From Bernardetia sp. (GTDB lineage Bacteria; Bacteroidota; Bacteroidia; Cytophagales; Bernardetiaceae): a DNA stretch of 64,000 nucleotides. Below the pieces are notes generated by a model, which did not search any database, had not been told where the DNA came from, and was given only the letters and a program-made list of their open reading frames with translations. The stretch is taken from assembly GCA_020630575.1 (NCBI GenBank), contig JAHDBD010000009.1:100632-164631 (forward strand), written 5' to 3'. The position numbers were made by a program, and so were the translations under genes. Each line of letters opens with the position of its first letter. Position 1 is the first letter of the stretch. Positions 8,465 to 17,071 of the stretch are shown here, piece by piece.

Positions 8465-8536
8465 TACTCCGTAGGGGAATCGAACCCCTGCTACCAGGAT
8501 GAAAACCTGGCGTCCTAACCGCTAGACGAACGGAGC
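8465..8536 (-). tRNA. tRNA-Glu (UUC), copy 2
   Basis: Identical in every base to the copy at 8314-8385, with the same anticodon loop TTTTCAT. It is the promoter-proximal member of the pair, with the predicted start of transcription about 90 bases upstream. The 79-base spacer between the two genes has no similarity to tRNA. Confidence 0.96.
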
Positions 8537-8631
8537 ATTTTTTTTAAATTGTTCTTTTAACAACTTATTTGTTTTGCTTTTTAAGGTATTTTTGAAGCAT
8601 TTGTGTGTGTTTCTTTTCCCTTAATGCGATG

Positions 8632-8661
8632 CAAAGGTACGCCTTTTTTTTATATCTGCAA
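8632..8661 (-). promoter_or_regulatory. Bacteroidota-type promoter for tRNA-Glu
   Basis: On the minus strand TTG (8661-8659), 19-base spacer, TACCTTTG (8639-8632). Both boxes match the phylum consensus TTG-N19-TAnnTTTG, and the downstream G+C-free start region leads into the tRNA genes. Confidence 0.7.
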
Positions 8662-8781
8662 ATAGAATTTCATTTTTTTTCTAAAAAATCTTATCTTTTT
8701 TCTTTCTCTAGCTGTCTAAAAAGCCTTTTTATCATTTATCTTTTAAAAAAAACAACAGATAAATTATTGATTTTCAAAGAC

Positions 8782-8803
8782 TAACAAGATTAAATTCTTG
8801 TTT
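8782..8803. repeat. Short hairpin repeat, family C, copy 2
   Basis: AACAAG-(ATTAAATT)-CTTGTT followed by TTAATT. Its arms and loop resemble the element at 4157-4180. It is not next to a gene end, so a terminator role is unlikely. Confidence 0.35.
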
Positions 8804-8908
8804 TAATTATCATAAATACTAAACCCATTTTTTTAAAAAAAAATTCAAAATTTATTAACTATTTATTTTTTCCGTGTTTTTGATTGGCGTGTCTGAGGTT
8901 GGCTAAAT

Positions 8909-9601
8909 TTATTTGAGCAACTGCACAATATTCATTTTATACATCTTGCCAATCGGAATACAGTTGACAGAAATAAAAATTTGATTTCCTTCAATACTTT
9001 TGATGTGTTTTGGCGAAACTGCAAATGATTTGTGGACTTGCAAAAATTCTTCTTTTGGTAAAATATCTACTAGATTTGATATTTTATCACGAATACTGAT
9101 AGTTTCTTCTGTAGTATGTATGTTGGTGTAATTTCCAGAAGCCTCCAAATATTGAATTTTATCTATTTCTACTTGAATGTATTTTTTGTTGCTCTGAAAA
9201 AAAATACGATTTGAAATTGTATTTATAGGTGCATTTGTAGCAAGACTGGCAGACTGACTAAACGTTTTGTTGACAGCCTTTAAAAAACGTTCGAAGCCAA
9301 ACGGTTTTAGTAAATAATCTGAAATATTGAGTTCGTACCCTTCAAGTGCATATTCTTTATAAGCAGTAGTTACAATTACTTTTGGAGATTTATTTAAAGT
9401 TTTTAGAAAATCAAAACCTTTTAATTTTGGCATATTCAAGTCTAGGAAGATTAAATCTACCTTATGTTTGCTCAAATAATCAAAGGCTTCCAAAGCATCA
9501 TAACAGTTCTTCATAAGCTGCATAGTTGGCAACAAATCACAATAATCTTTTATAATATCGTGAGCAATATATTCATCATCAATAATCAGATATTTAATCA
9601 T
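8909..9601 (-). CDS. LytTR-family response regulator
   Basis: A 230-residue two-domain regulator. The N-terminal receiver has acidic residues in LIIDDEYIAHD (about 6-16), the phosphoacceptor Asp in LIFLDLNMPKLKGF (about 50-63) and the conserved Lys in TTAYKEYALEGYELNISDYL. The C-terminal LytTR DNA-binding domain (about 125-230) includes KYIQVEIDKIQYLEASGNYT and ends in IPIGKMYKMNIVQLL. It is the second gene of an operon with the LytS-like kinase 49 bases upstream, its evident partner. The target genes are unknown; this class usually autoregulates or controls exported factors. Confidence 0.92.
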   Translation of the reverse strand: MIKYLIIDDEYIAHDIIKDYCDLLPTMQLMKNCYDALEAFDYLSKHKVDLIFLDLNMPKLKGFDFLKTLNKSPKVIVTTAYKEYALEGYELNISDYLLKPFGFERFLKAVNKTFSQSASLATNAPINTISNRIFFQSNKKYIQVEIDKIQYLEASGNYTNIHTTEETISIRDKISNLVDILPKEEFLQVHKSFAVSPKHIKSIEGNQIFISVNCIPIGKMYKMNIVQLLK

Positions 9602-9650
9602 AATTTTGTTTTGTAGCTCGTCGGTAAGACAAGGGCAAAGATTTTAAATT

Positions 9651-10478
9651 TTAAATTTTATTTAAGGTTAATTCTACTTTATAGATATTTTCAGTTGTAG
9701 AAAAAGATAAATCATATTTATTTTTATAACCTAATTCTAAGCGTCGTTTGAGGTTTTTCAATCCTATTCCAGTATGTTCTTTTTTGTCTGAAAAATCTGC
9801 ATTGTCAAAATTATTTTCTATTCTAAATCGTATTTTGTCTTCAACAGAAGAAATGTTAATATCTACAAAAGCATTTTCTCTTAGATTTTCAACTCCATGT
9901 TTGAACGAGTTTTCTACTAAAATAATAAATAACAAAGGCATTATTTTATAATTTTCATCAATTTGAGAATTAAGTTTCACATTTATTTTTTTGTGGTAAC
10001 GCATTTTGTGCAACTCAATATAGTTTTCCAAGAAATCAATTTCTTCTTCCACACTAACAAATTCTTTTTCGCCTTCATAAATGCTATATCGCATCATATC
10101 AGAAAGTTTTAAAATTAATTCTTTCGCTTTTTTACTATCTTTTTCTACCAAACCATATAAATTATTGAGCATATTGAAAAAAAAGTGTGGGCTTACTTGA
10201 CTTTTCAGATGCAGTAATTCGTTTTTCTCTTTTTCATTTTTTAAGCTAAAAAAGGCAATAAGTTGTTTGACAAACCAATAAACTCCCAGCAAAACAAGAA
10301 ATACATAATACAATAAAATCAGAATTGTAACAGAAGTAGGGTAATTTTCTAAAAAAATGACAGAATCTTTTTCTGTACTGATTAATTCGAAGGCAGTTAC
10401 AATTATTGGAAAAAGTGCCAATACACTTGCCAAAGCTATGATTACAATCCATTTGTTTCTACTTAGTTTTATCATCAT
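9651..10478 (-). CDS. LytS-type membrane sensor histidine kinase
   Basis: A 275-residue kinase with two membrane helices (about residues 10-30 and 48-70) and no large sensor domain between them. The His_kinase dimerisation segment SQVSPHFFFNMLNNLYGLV (about 91-109) carries the phosphoacceptor His in PHFFFN, followed by an ATPase domain with the N box FIILVENSFKHGVENL and the G box HTGIGLKNLKRRLELGY. It phosphorylates the LytTR regulator encoded just downstream. A promoter TTG (10513-10511)-N20-TAATTTTG (10490-10483) ends only 5 bases before the ATG, so the transcript is probably leaderless or nearly so. Confidence 0.92.
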   Translation of the reverse strand: MMIKLSRNKWIVIIALASVLALFPIIVTAFELISTEKDSVIFLENYPTSVTILILLYYVFLVLLGVYWFVKQLIAFFSLKNEKEKNELLHLKSQVSPHFFFNMLNNLYGLVEKDSKKAKELILKLSDMMRYSIYEGEKEFVSVEEEIDFLENYIELHKMRYHKKINVKLNSQIDENYKIMPLLFIILVENSFKHGVENLRENAFVDINISSVEDKIRFRIENNFDNADFSDKKEHTGIGLKNLKRRLELGYKNKYDLSFSTTENIYKVELTLNKI

Positions 10479-10697
10479 CCTACAAAATTAAGAGCATAGA
10501 ATGTCTATTACAAATAAGTTGATAAACAACCATTTAGCAATGTTAAACTAACTCAAACGAGTGATAAAAGGATTTTACATATAGGTTTTGATTTTATATC
10601 CCTCACAAGTATATGTCTATCCCAATTGATTGAAGCGTAATTTGAAGACTTTTAGATTTGTCTAATTTTTTTTATAAATCTCAAATTTTAAGCAACA

Positions 10698-11879
10698 ATG
10701 AATACACTAAAAAAGAACTTATTTAGATATTTGAAACATATTAGTCTTACCATCTTGGTTTTAGCAGCTATTGCTATCGTAGTTGGTCTAAATATCGGTG
10801 CATCTCTACATTATGACGACCATCCTTTAATGATGGTTATAGACAAAGAAGGTCCTTATGTTTTCTATAAAAACGATAGTACACTACAAGTAAATCATAT
10901 TAGAGGGAATAAAAATGATGGATTTTATTTGGAGCAAAAGGAACATTCTACCACAGGAAAAATTTTGACAAGCTCTTATTTTCAGATTGATTCTACTTAT
11001 TTTGAAATTGAAATTAATCCAGAAATTGATATTCCACCAACAAATTATGATGATAATGAGCCTATTTTAGCCATTTCAGATATTGAAGGAGGTTACAAAA
11101 CCTTTCGTGATTTTCTCATTGCTAATAAAGTCATTGATAAAAAACTGGATTGGATTTTTAAAAAAGGTCATTTGGTTTTGGTAGGCGATTTTGTAGATAG
11201 AGGTTGGTCGGTTACTCAAGTACTTTGGTTTATCTACAAACTAGAACAAAATGCAAAAAAACAAGGTGGGCAAGTACATTTTATTTTAGGAAATCATGAG
11301 CTGAAAAATATGCAAGGTTTTTATAGAGATGCAGCACCCAAATATTTTGCAGCTTCGAATATTTTAGGCAAACAACTTCACGAATTATACAATAAGAATT
11401 CTTTTATTGGAAAATGGATGTCAAGTAAAAATACATTGGAAATCATCAATGGAAATCTTTTTGTTCATGGAGGCATTCATCCAGATTTGGCAGACTATGA
11501 AATAAGTTTAGATGAAATAAATCAGATTGTTAGAAATAATTATTACAAAGCCTATTATCCCAAAAGAGAAAAAACTATTGAACAGTTTTTAAACTCTAAC
11601 AAAACAGGAATTTGTTGGTATAGAGGATATTATAAAGACGATTTAACTCAAGAAGAAGTAGAAAAAGGACTTGATAAATTTAATGCAAAATCAGTTGTGG
11701 TAGGACACTCACTTCAATCTGAAGTAAACAGAAAGTTCAATGGAAAAGTAATTGGCATTGATGTAAAACATCCTAAAGATTATCATAAAAATTTCCCCTA
11801 TCAAGAATCAGAAGGGTTACTCATTGAAGAAAACGTTTATTACAGAGTTTTGGCTGATGGAAACAAGAAGGAAATATAG
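10698..11879 (+). CDS. Membrane-anchored metallophosphoesterase
   Basis: Calcineurin-like phosphoesterase, 393 residues, with one N-terminal membrane helix (about 15-38) placing the catalytic part in the periplasm. Metal-site motifs in order are ISDIEGGYKTF (about 127), LVGDFVDRGWSV, LGNHELKNM, FVHGGIHPDL and VVGHSLQSEV. The first motif is normally DxHG and here reads DIEG, so a metal-ligand His is replaced by Glu; the GDxxDRG, GNHE and HGG motifs are intact. The overall pattern resembles the diadenosine-tetraphosphatase/PPP side of the family. The substrate is unknown. A CPBP gene follows 49 bases later, probably in the same transcript. Confidence 0.88.
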   Translation: MNTLKKNLFRYLKHISLTILVLAAIAIVVGLNIGASLHYDDHPLMMVIDKEGPYVFYKNDSTLQVNHIRGNKNDGFYLEQKEHSTTGKILTSSYFQIDSTYFEIEINPEIDIPPTNYDDNEPILAISDIEGGYKTFRDFLIANKVIDKKLDWIFKKGHLVLVGDFVDRGWSVTQVLWFIYKLEQNAKKQGGQVHFILGNHELKNMQGFYRDAAPKYFAASNILGKQLHELYNKNSFIGKWMSSKNTLEIINGNLFVHGGIHPDLADYEISLDEINQIVRNNYYKAYYPKREKTIEQFLNSNKTGICWYRGYYKDDLTQEEVEKGLDKFNAKSVVVGHSLQSEVNRKFNGKVIGIDVKHPKDYHKNFPYQESEGLLIEENVYYRVLADGNKKEI

Positions 11880-11928
11880 TAATCAGTAAAAATTCACGAA
11901 ATACATTATTTACCATAACAATACGAAA

Positions 11929-12621
11929 ATGAAAAATAAACTCTTTAAATTTCTCTCAAAGCCATATATAGTTGTTTTTGTAATGATTGTAGCGCCAATG
12001 CTGTCTTATTTTGATAGAAATTTCGGCTACTTCTTTGGTTTATCTGTTGCCTTATTTCTTCTTTGGGGTAGTAATTGGAATTGGGCAAAATTTGGTTTTG
12101 CTAAAAAAATCAATCTTCAAACTGTTTTGGGAGGTTTGTTATTGGCACTGATAACACTAATAATAGTCGATGTTTGTATTCAGCCATTTTTAGAAATTTC
12201 TTTTGGAAAGATTGATTTGAGTTCTGTGGAAGAAATAAGAGGCAGTTTTACAAGTTTCTTTATCCTTTTTATAATCATGTGGATTTTTGCTGCATTTGGA
12301 GAAGAGTTTTTGTTTAGTGGGTATTATATGAAACACTTAGCCGAATTTTTAGGAGATACAGACAAAGCTTGGATTATTTCAGCAGTTATTCTATCCATTT
12401 ATTTTGGAGTTTCTCATAACTATCAAGGAATAGCTGGAATAGTTGCAGTTGGATTATCAAGTAGTATTTTCTTCTTTACATTTTATCGAAATAAAAAAAA
12501 TCTTGCTTTGCTTGTTTTTGCTCACGGATTTTATGACACAATAGGGCTGACCCTTATTTATCTGAATAAAGATGATATTTTTTATAAGTGGGCTTTGTAT
12601 TTAATCGAAATAACTAGTTAG
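11929..12621 (+). CDS. CPBP-family intramembrane protease-like protein
   Basis: A 230-residue integral membrane protein with six to seven helices. The CPBP (Abi) signatures are visible: motif 1 AFGEEFLFSGYYM (about 124-136), motif 2 SIYFGVSHNYQG with the conserved His, and motif 3 VFAHGFYDTIG. The usual motif 1 is EExxxR, but here Ser stands at the Arg position, so full protease activity is not assured; the two glutamates and both histidines are present. Family members act as type II CAAX-type intramembrane proteases or in bacteriocin self-protection. Its place behind the phosphoesterase suggests a shared transcript but no shared pathway is evident. Confidence 0.85.
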   Translation: MKNKLFKFLSKPYIVVFVMIVAPMLSYFDRNFGYFFGLSVALFLLWGSNWNWAKFGFAKKINLQTVLGGLLLALITLIIVDVCIQPFLEISFGKIDLSSVEEIRGSFTSFFILFIIMWIFAAFGEEFLFSGYYMKHLAEFLGDTDKAWIISAVILSIYFGVSHNYQGIAGIVAVGLSSSIFFFTFYRNKKNLALLVFAHGFYDTIGLTLIYLNKDDIFYKWALYLIEITS

Positions 12622-12654
12622 TTATCTAACTCTAAAAAAATGTTCTTTTACAAT

Positions 12655-13194
12655 CTATCCTTTTAATATTCCTAAAAACTTTTTTATTTTTTCAGTCATG
12701 CTTAATTTTTTGGATTTTGTAGGCACTTGATCGTTATATAAAATAGAAATCATACTTTGATTAATCCAGTCTTGAGGTGCTCTTGCTTCTGAATTACTAA
12801 ATTTATTTACAGAGTTAGTGAGTCTAATTACCTCATCTAATGGCACTCCTAAAAGAACAGCAATTTGAGTAATGGCACTACGCTCTTCAGTGGCTACTTC
12901 ATCATCTGAACGAGCAATAACCATTAAATCAATCAATAAAATTTCTCTCAATGGACTTCTAGCAATATTTTGGGTACAAAGTTGTATATCTATATTTGCT
13001 GGGTGACGAGAATAAGAAGCTAATAGCTGTTGCTCTTCTTCTGATAGCTTTGCTATTTGTGTTATTCTTTCCAAAAAAACGACCTCATCATCAGATAAAT
13101 GATGGTCACTAAAGGCAATAAAAATGACTAATTGAAGATAGGCTAATTTTTCTGTTGTGCTACAACTGTTTAAAATATGTTCGAATGTATCCAT
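12655..13194 (-). CDS. TerB-like protein
   Basis: All-helical TerB/tellurite-resistance-B type domain of about 140 residues: AYLQLVIFIAFSDHHLSDDEVVFLERI is the first helix pair with conserved acidic residues, and RSDDEVATEERSAITQIAVLLG is the second, similar half. I start it at MDTFEHIL (13194), giving 179 residues. The frame stays open up to 13305, but the extra 37 residues are a low-complexity hydrophobic run and a TATTTTTG -7 box lies at 13303-13310, so the longer form is unlikely. The function of such stand-alone TerB proteins is unknown; tellurite resistance should not be assumed. It is convergent with the CPBP gene. Confidence 0.75.
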   Translation of the reverse strand: MDTFEHILNSCSTTEKLAYLQLVIFIAFSDHHLSDDEVVFLERITQIAKLSEEEQQLLASYSRHPANIDIQLCTQNIARSPLREILLIDLMVIARSDDEVATEERSAITQIAVLLGVPLDEVIRLTNSVNKFSNSEARAPQDWINQSMISILYNDQVPTKSKKLSMTEKIKKFLGILKG

Positions 13195-13465
13195 TAAGTT
13201 AATTATGACTAGGTATCCTAAATAAAAAAGTCTTTTTAATAAAGTAAAGAGCTGAAAAACTAAAATTATAGAGCAAAATAGAAAAAAAATGACGATTTTT
13301 GCCAAAAATAATTTATTATAAGCATCATTTTTAGTAGTTGATGCAGCAATTTAACTCAAAAAACAGTCTAATTACTAACCAATGTTTCTTTTTCAGGAAT
13401 TTTTGAAACTAATTCCATTATTATTTATACCAATTTTATAAAATTAATTTATCTATATCTAAGCT

Positions 13466-14245
13466 ATGTCAAATATTTCAAATCGCTCTTTCCTTTATTT
13501 TTTAGTCTTTTCCCTATTTAGTTTTATTTTGGTTTCTTGTGGTGATAAAAAAGATGATCCTCAACCTGAAAACCTTCCTGATCGTCCTGTTATATCTTGG
13601 AAAGATTTAGCACCAGCTGACAAAATATTTTATACAGATGAAGCTGTAGTTCTACAAGCTAACAAAACTGGAGGTTACCTAAAAACAGTAGAATGGAAAA
13701 TTAATGGTACGTTAGTTACTAATTCACAAGAAATTATCTTTAATGATGATTCTACTCTAATTTCTCTTTCTCATCCTTTTGATAACCCAGGTAGATATGA
13801 TGTGAGTTTGAGAGTAGCCAATGAAGGAGGAGAAGCCGTTCTTATTCAAGTCCTAAACTTTGAGATACGTCCAACTCCAAAAATTGATCTTTTAACAGGA
13901 CAAGTATCAAAAAGATGGAAATTTACGTCTATTAAATTAGGGACTGATGGTGCTGAATTGATTAAAAATCATGAAAAAGACAACACGCTTACTTTCTTTA
14001 GAGAAACACAAAATGAAGGAACAACTACCTATAACTGTGTTTTTGATGGTGGTACAATAAGAAATGGAGAACTAGATACAAAAGGAAGATGGGAGTTTGT
14101 TGCCAATGACCGTTATTTGAAATTTTTCAGAGTAGATGTTTTTCCTAACAATGCACGTATTATAGAATTGACTCCAACCACTATGATTTTAGGCAGAAAC
14201 GAAGGAAATTCAGAAGTGATTTATAAGTTTGCACTTGTACCCTAA
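13466..14245 (+). CDS. PKD-domain lipoprotein
   Basis: A 259-residue exported lipoprotein: signal peptide with lipobox ILVSC (Cys25), an acidic Asp/Pro linker, then an Ig-like PKD domain (about 40-135; TDEAVVLQANKTGGYLKTV, NGTLVTNSQEIIF, NPGRYDVSLRVANEGGEA). The C-terminal part (about 145-259) has the layout of lipocalin-like lipoprotein domains, beginning KRWKFTSIKLGTDG and containing TKGRWEFVANDRYLKF. It probably binds a ligand or carbohydrate at the cell surface; no enzyme motif is seen. It is a single gene followed by a strong terminator at 14331. Confidence 0.75.
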   Translation: MSNISNRSFLYFLVFSLFSFILVSCGDKKDDPQPENLPDRPVISWKDLAPADKIFYTDEAVVLQANKTGGYLKTVEWKINGTLVTNSQEIIFNDDSTLISLSHPFDNPGRYDVSLRVANEGGEAVLIQVLNFEIRPTPKIDLLTGQVSKRWKFTSIKLGTDGAELIKNHEKDNTLTFFRETQNEGTTTYNCVFDGGTIRNGELDTKGRWEFVANDRYLKFFRVDVFPNNARIIELTPTTMILGRNEGNSEVIYKFALVP

Positions 14246-15017
14246 ACACTTTAAGTAAATGGGCAAACTGAAACCATATCTAAAAGACATTTATCTCACC
14301 AAATAATTAATTACATATTGCCTTGACAAAGGGTGTTTCCTATCGCAAAGATAGAAAGCACCCTTTTTTTATTCTTTTGTCTATTCTTAAAAAATTTCTT
14401 TAAAATCAGATTATTACCCAATTATAATTCAAAATCATCTAGTTTTCTATAATTGTTTGACAATCTTTCTTAGATGTAAACCATTTATTTTTGACTTTAA
14501 TTTACTGCAAAAGTATAAAAAAGCCGTTTTTTATTTGGAATTTCTACAAAAACAAAAAAAATTCCACTTTTTTTTATTGTATTTTTTAAAGAAAATCAAC
14601 TTAGTTAACAATATTAATTAAAAATAGTATATTTTCAATAAAAATACCCTCTGTATGTTTTATGACATTTTTTAGCAACAGCAGTACCATGTTGATGAAA
14701 AATAGTAAAGGAAGTAAATTGTATTTTTTTTAGAAAAATGATAGCTTTACTATCAAATTATAGAAAAAATATTTTTAGTAAAGACTTGCAAATCAGAAAG
14801 TTATATATTTACTTTGTGTTATAGTTATGCAAGCATACTATATTATCGCTCATTAAATGACCGATAGTCATATTATGATAATTATAAAAAAACATATACT
14901 TGTTAATTCAATGAATTAACTTTTAGTGTAATTTATCTACACAATAAGTCACTAAATTTGATTTAAAAGATAAATTATAAATTTTACACACAAACAATTA
15001 ATATCCCTTTATTTATT
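14246..15017. other. Long intergenic region before the lipase gene
   Basis: Apart from the terminator at 14331-14370 I see no gene. The sequence is very A/T-rich with homopolymer runs. At 14786-14816 a TTG and a TTTACTTTG stretch resemble a promoter of this phylum, but the spacing inside the -7 box is one base short. A long untranslated leader of about 200 bases for the lipase is therefore possible. Confidence 0.35.
14331..14370 (+). terminator. Terminator of the PKD lipoprotein gene
   Basis: GGGTGTTTCCTATC / GATAGAAAGCACCC with one mismatch and a GCAAA loop, followed by seven T, 86 bases past the stop codon. Confidence 0.8.
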
Positions 15018-16931
15018 ATGAAAAGAATTTTTCAATCTATTGTAGCCTTTTTCGTTTTCTTACTTCTTAGCTTTGGAGCAGTTGCCCAACAAATTCAAGA
15101 AACAAATCTTGTTGTTCCTACACAGATGACTAGTGTATCTGGCGATATTTTAGGAAATGGCGAGAGTGATGCAGGTAACATCTATTATGGTGCAACTCCT
15201 TCAAATCTTAGAGCAGGTTCTCCTGTAATCGTTTTTATTCACGGTTATTCTTCTCGTGCTAGTACGTGGTGGGAAGGAAATGATATGTATTCTAAAGCAT
15301 ACGCAGATGGTTATCGTACAGCATTTGTTTCTGTACATCCAGACAAAAATATGTGGGAAAACGGACAACTTTTCAACAACATGTTAGGTACAATTACAAA
15401 TCGTTTTGGTGTAAATAAAGTAGTAGTAGTAGCACACAGTAAAGGTGGCTTAGATACAGATGCTGCATTGGTACACTATGGCGCAACAAACAAAGTAGAA
15501 CGTGCTATTACACTTAGCTCTCCTCATAATGGAACTCCTTTAGCAGATTTAGCTCAAAGTGGCTGGGTTTCTTGGTTGTCAGGTGTTTTTGGTCAAGTAA
15601 ACGATGCTACTAATTGTATGCAAACAGGTTATGCTAGTTATTTCCGTACACAAACTGCTAACAACTCAAATTACTCAAACGCTAAGTTTCGTACAGTAGG
15701 TGCTTGGGGTTATGGTGGAATCCTTTGGGTACCAGGTGTATATCTTAGCTGGAATGGTGGTGGAAGTAGCACTGGTGGAAATGACGGTGTAGTTCCTTAT
15801 TATAGCACAAAACGTCCTAACTCTATAACTTTACTCAGTGGAAACGGAAACTCTACAACAAATCTTGACCACAGCGAAGTACATGAAGGAAGATATATGT
15901 GGGCTACTGTAAAAAATAACCTTCCTTATTCTCTTTCTAAAGTAGGAGCTAAACCAATAGACAACGAACCTACTACAAACCCAACTACAGTTATTGAGAG
16001 CAGAGTTCAGATTCTTAGTTCTGAAAAAACAAGCCGTAACTTTATGGTAGAACAAGGTGTAACAGAAACAATGCTAGATATTCATCACTTAACAGCAAAT
16101 GAAGAATTTGTAATTATTGCTCCAAATGGAAATAAAATAAACCCTACTACTTTACGTGTTTCTGAAAAAGCAGGTGATATGTTAGGTGGTTTTGCAACTA
16201 CTCTAAAAATAGAAAACCCACAAGTAGGAACATATTCTATTGAGTCTAAAAGTGCTTTTGTAGCTTTAGTTACTGCAAATGAAGGCGTAACACTTCGTAT
16301 GACAAGTGATTTGAATGATAAAAAGTACTACTATAATGTTGGAGAAGCTATCAATTTGAATATTTCTCTTTTAAACGAACAAGGAATCAATACACAAGGA
16401 ACAAAAGTAACTGGTGTAATGACTCTTACTTCAAATGATGTAAAGACACAAAAAGCAGTAGTATTAGATTTCAAACAAAACAACGGACAGTTTAAAGCTA
16501 CTGTTAATAAAACTCTTCCAGAAGGTGTTTATAGTGTCGCTATTCAAGCTGAAAACGGAAACTTTAGCAAGTCTTTAGTTACAAGTATTGCAGTTGTAGA
16601 TGGTGTTTTACATACATTAGGAACCAATGATGTGAAAGACCCTATTAAAGAAAATAGTGTAGAATCTATCAAATTAATGCCTTCTTTCCCAAATCCTTTC
16701 AACACTCAAACTACAATTAGCTTTGAATTGAAAAATTCTTCTTCTGCAATGCTTACTATCTATGATGCAGTTGGACGTGTAGTTGAAACAGTTGATTTGT
16801 CTTCTTACGGAGTTGGAACACACCAATATACTTGGAATGTAAACCAAGCTAGAGTAAAAACAGGTCTTTATATCGCTGAAATCCGTAATGGAAAAGAGCG
16901 TGTAACTCAAACAATGATTTATTCTAAATAA
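15018..16931 (+). CDS. Secreted lipase-like alpha/beta hydrolase with type IX sorting domain
   Basis: A 637-residue exported hydrolase. The signal peptide ends at GAVAQQ (about residue 24). The alpha/beta-hydrolase domain (about 45-310) has the oxyanion stretch VIVFIHGYSSRAS, the nucleophile elbow VAHSKGG with Ser141, SPHNGTPLADLA typical of triacylglycerol lipases, and NDGVVPYYST and LDHSEVH as candidate acid and His regions. A middle all-beta region (about 330-535) includes an Ig-like segment. The last 85 residues, from SFPNPFNTQTTISFEL to QTMIYSK, form a T9SS type A sorting domain, so the protein crosses the outer membrane by the gliding-linked pathway. The substrate is probably lipid or ester, not proven. 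Codon use looks more G+C-balanced than in its neighbours. Confidence 0.88.
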   Translation: MKRIFQSIVAFFVFLLLSFGAVAQQIQETNLVVPTQMTSVSGDILGNGESDAGNIYYGATPSNLRAGSPVIVFIHGYSSRASTWWEGNDMYSKAYADGYRTAFVSVHPDKNMWENGQLFNNMLGTITNRFGVNKVVVVAHSKGGLDTDAALVHYGATNKVERAITLSSPHNGTPLADLAQSGWVSWLSGVFGQVNDATNCMQTGYASYFRTQTANNSNYSNAKFRTVGAWGYGGILWVPGVYLSWNGGGSSTGGNDGVVPYYSTKRPNSITLLSGNGNSTTNLDHSEVHEGRYMWATVKNNLPYSLSKVGAKPIDNEPTTNPTTVIESRVQILSSEKTSRNFMVEQGVTETMLDIHHLTANEEFVIIAPNGNKINPTTLRVSEKAGDMLGGFATTLKIENPQVGTYSIESKSAFVALVTANEGVTLRMTSDLNDKKYYYNVGEAINLNISLLNEQGINTQGTKVTGVMTLTSNDVKTQKAVVLDFKQNNGQFKATVNKTLPEGVYSVAIQAENGNFSKSLVTSIAVVDGVLHTLGTNDVKDPIKENSVESIKLMPSFPNPFNTQTTISFELKNSSSAMLTIYDAVGRVVETVDLSSYGVGTHQYTWNVNQARVKTGLYIAEIRNGKERVTQTMIYSK

Positions 16932-16956
16932 AGACGAATTACGATTTAGAAGATAA

Positions 16957-16994
16957 AAAATCCCAATAGCTTTTTAAGTTATTGGGATTTTTTT
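16957..16994. terminator. Bidirectional terminator between lipase and parC
   Basis: AATCCCAATA / TATTGGGATT stem with A and T tracts on its two sides. It lies 25 bases past the lipase stop codon and 78 bases from the parC stop codon, so it can serve both convergent genes. Confidence 0.85.
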
Positions 16995-17071
16995 GATGGC
17001 TATTTTATAAACTATTATCAGAGTTATTTCAGATTACCAAAAAAATACTGACAATGTCTTTTGTGGACAGA

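Larger units (their letters stand above)
8537..8908. other. Intergenic region upstream of the tRNA pair
   Basis: Holds the tRNA promoter (8632-8661) and a hairpin at 8782-8803. The rest is A/T-rich homopolymer-laden DNA. The convergent-side 100 bases before 8908 contain no stem with a T tract that would clearly terminate the LytTR gene. No ORF or RNA was recognised. Confidence 0.4.

Noticed and set aside
14246..15017. Possible RNA gene in the long gap before the lipase gene
   Set aside because: No stable G+C-rich fold or known motif seen; only a terminator and A/T-rich DNA.
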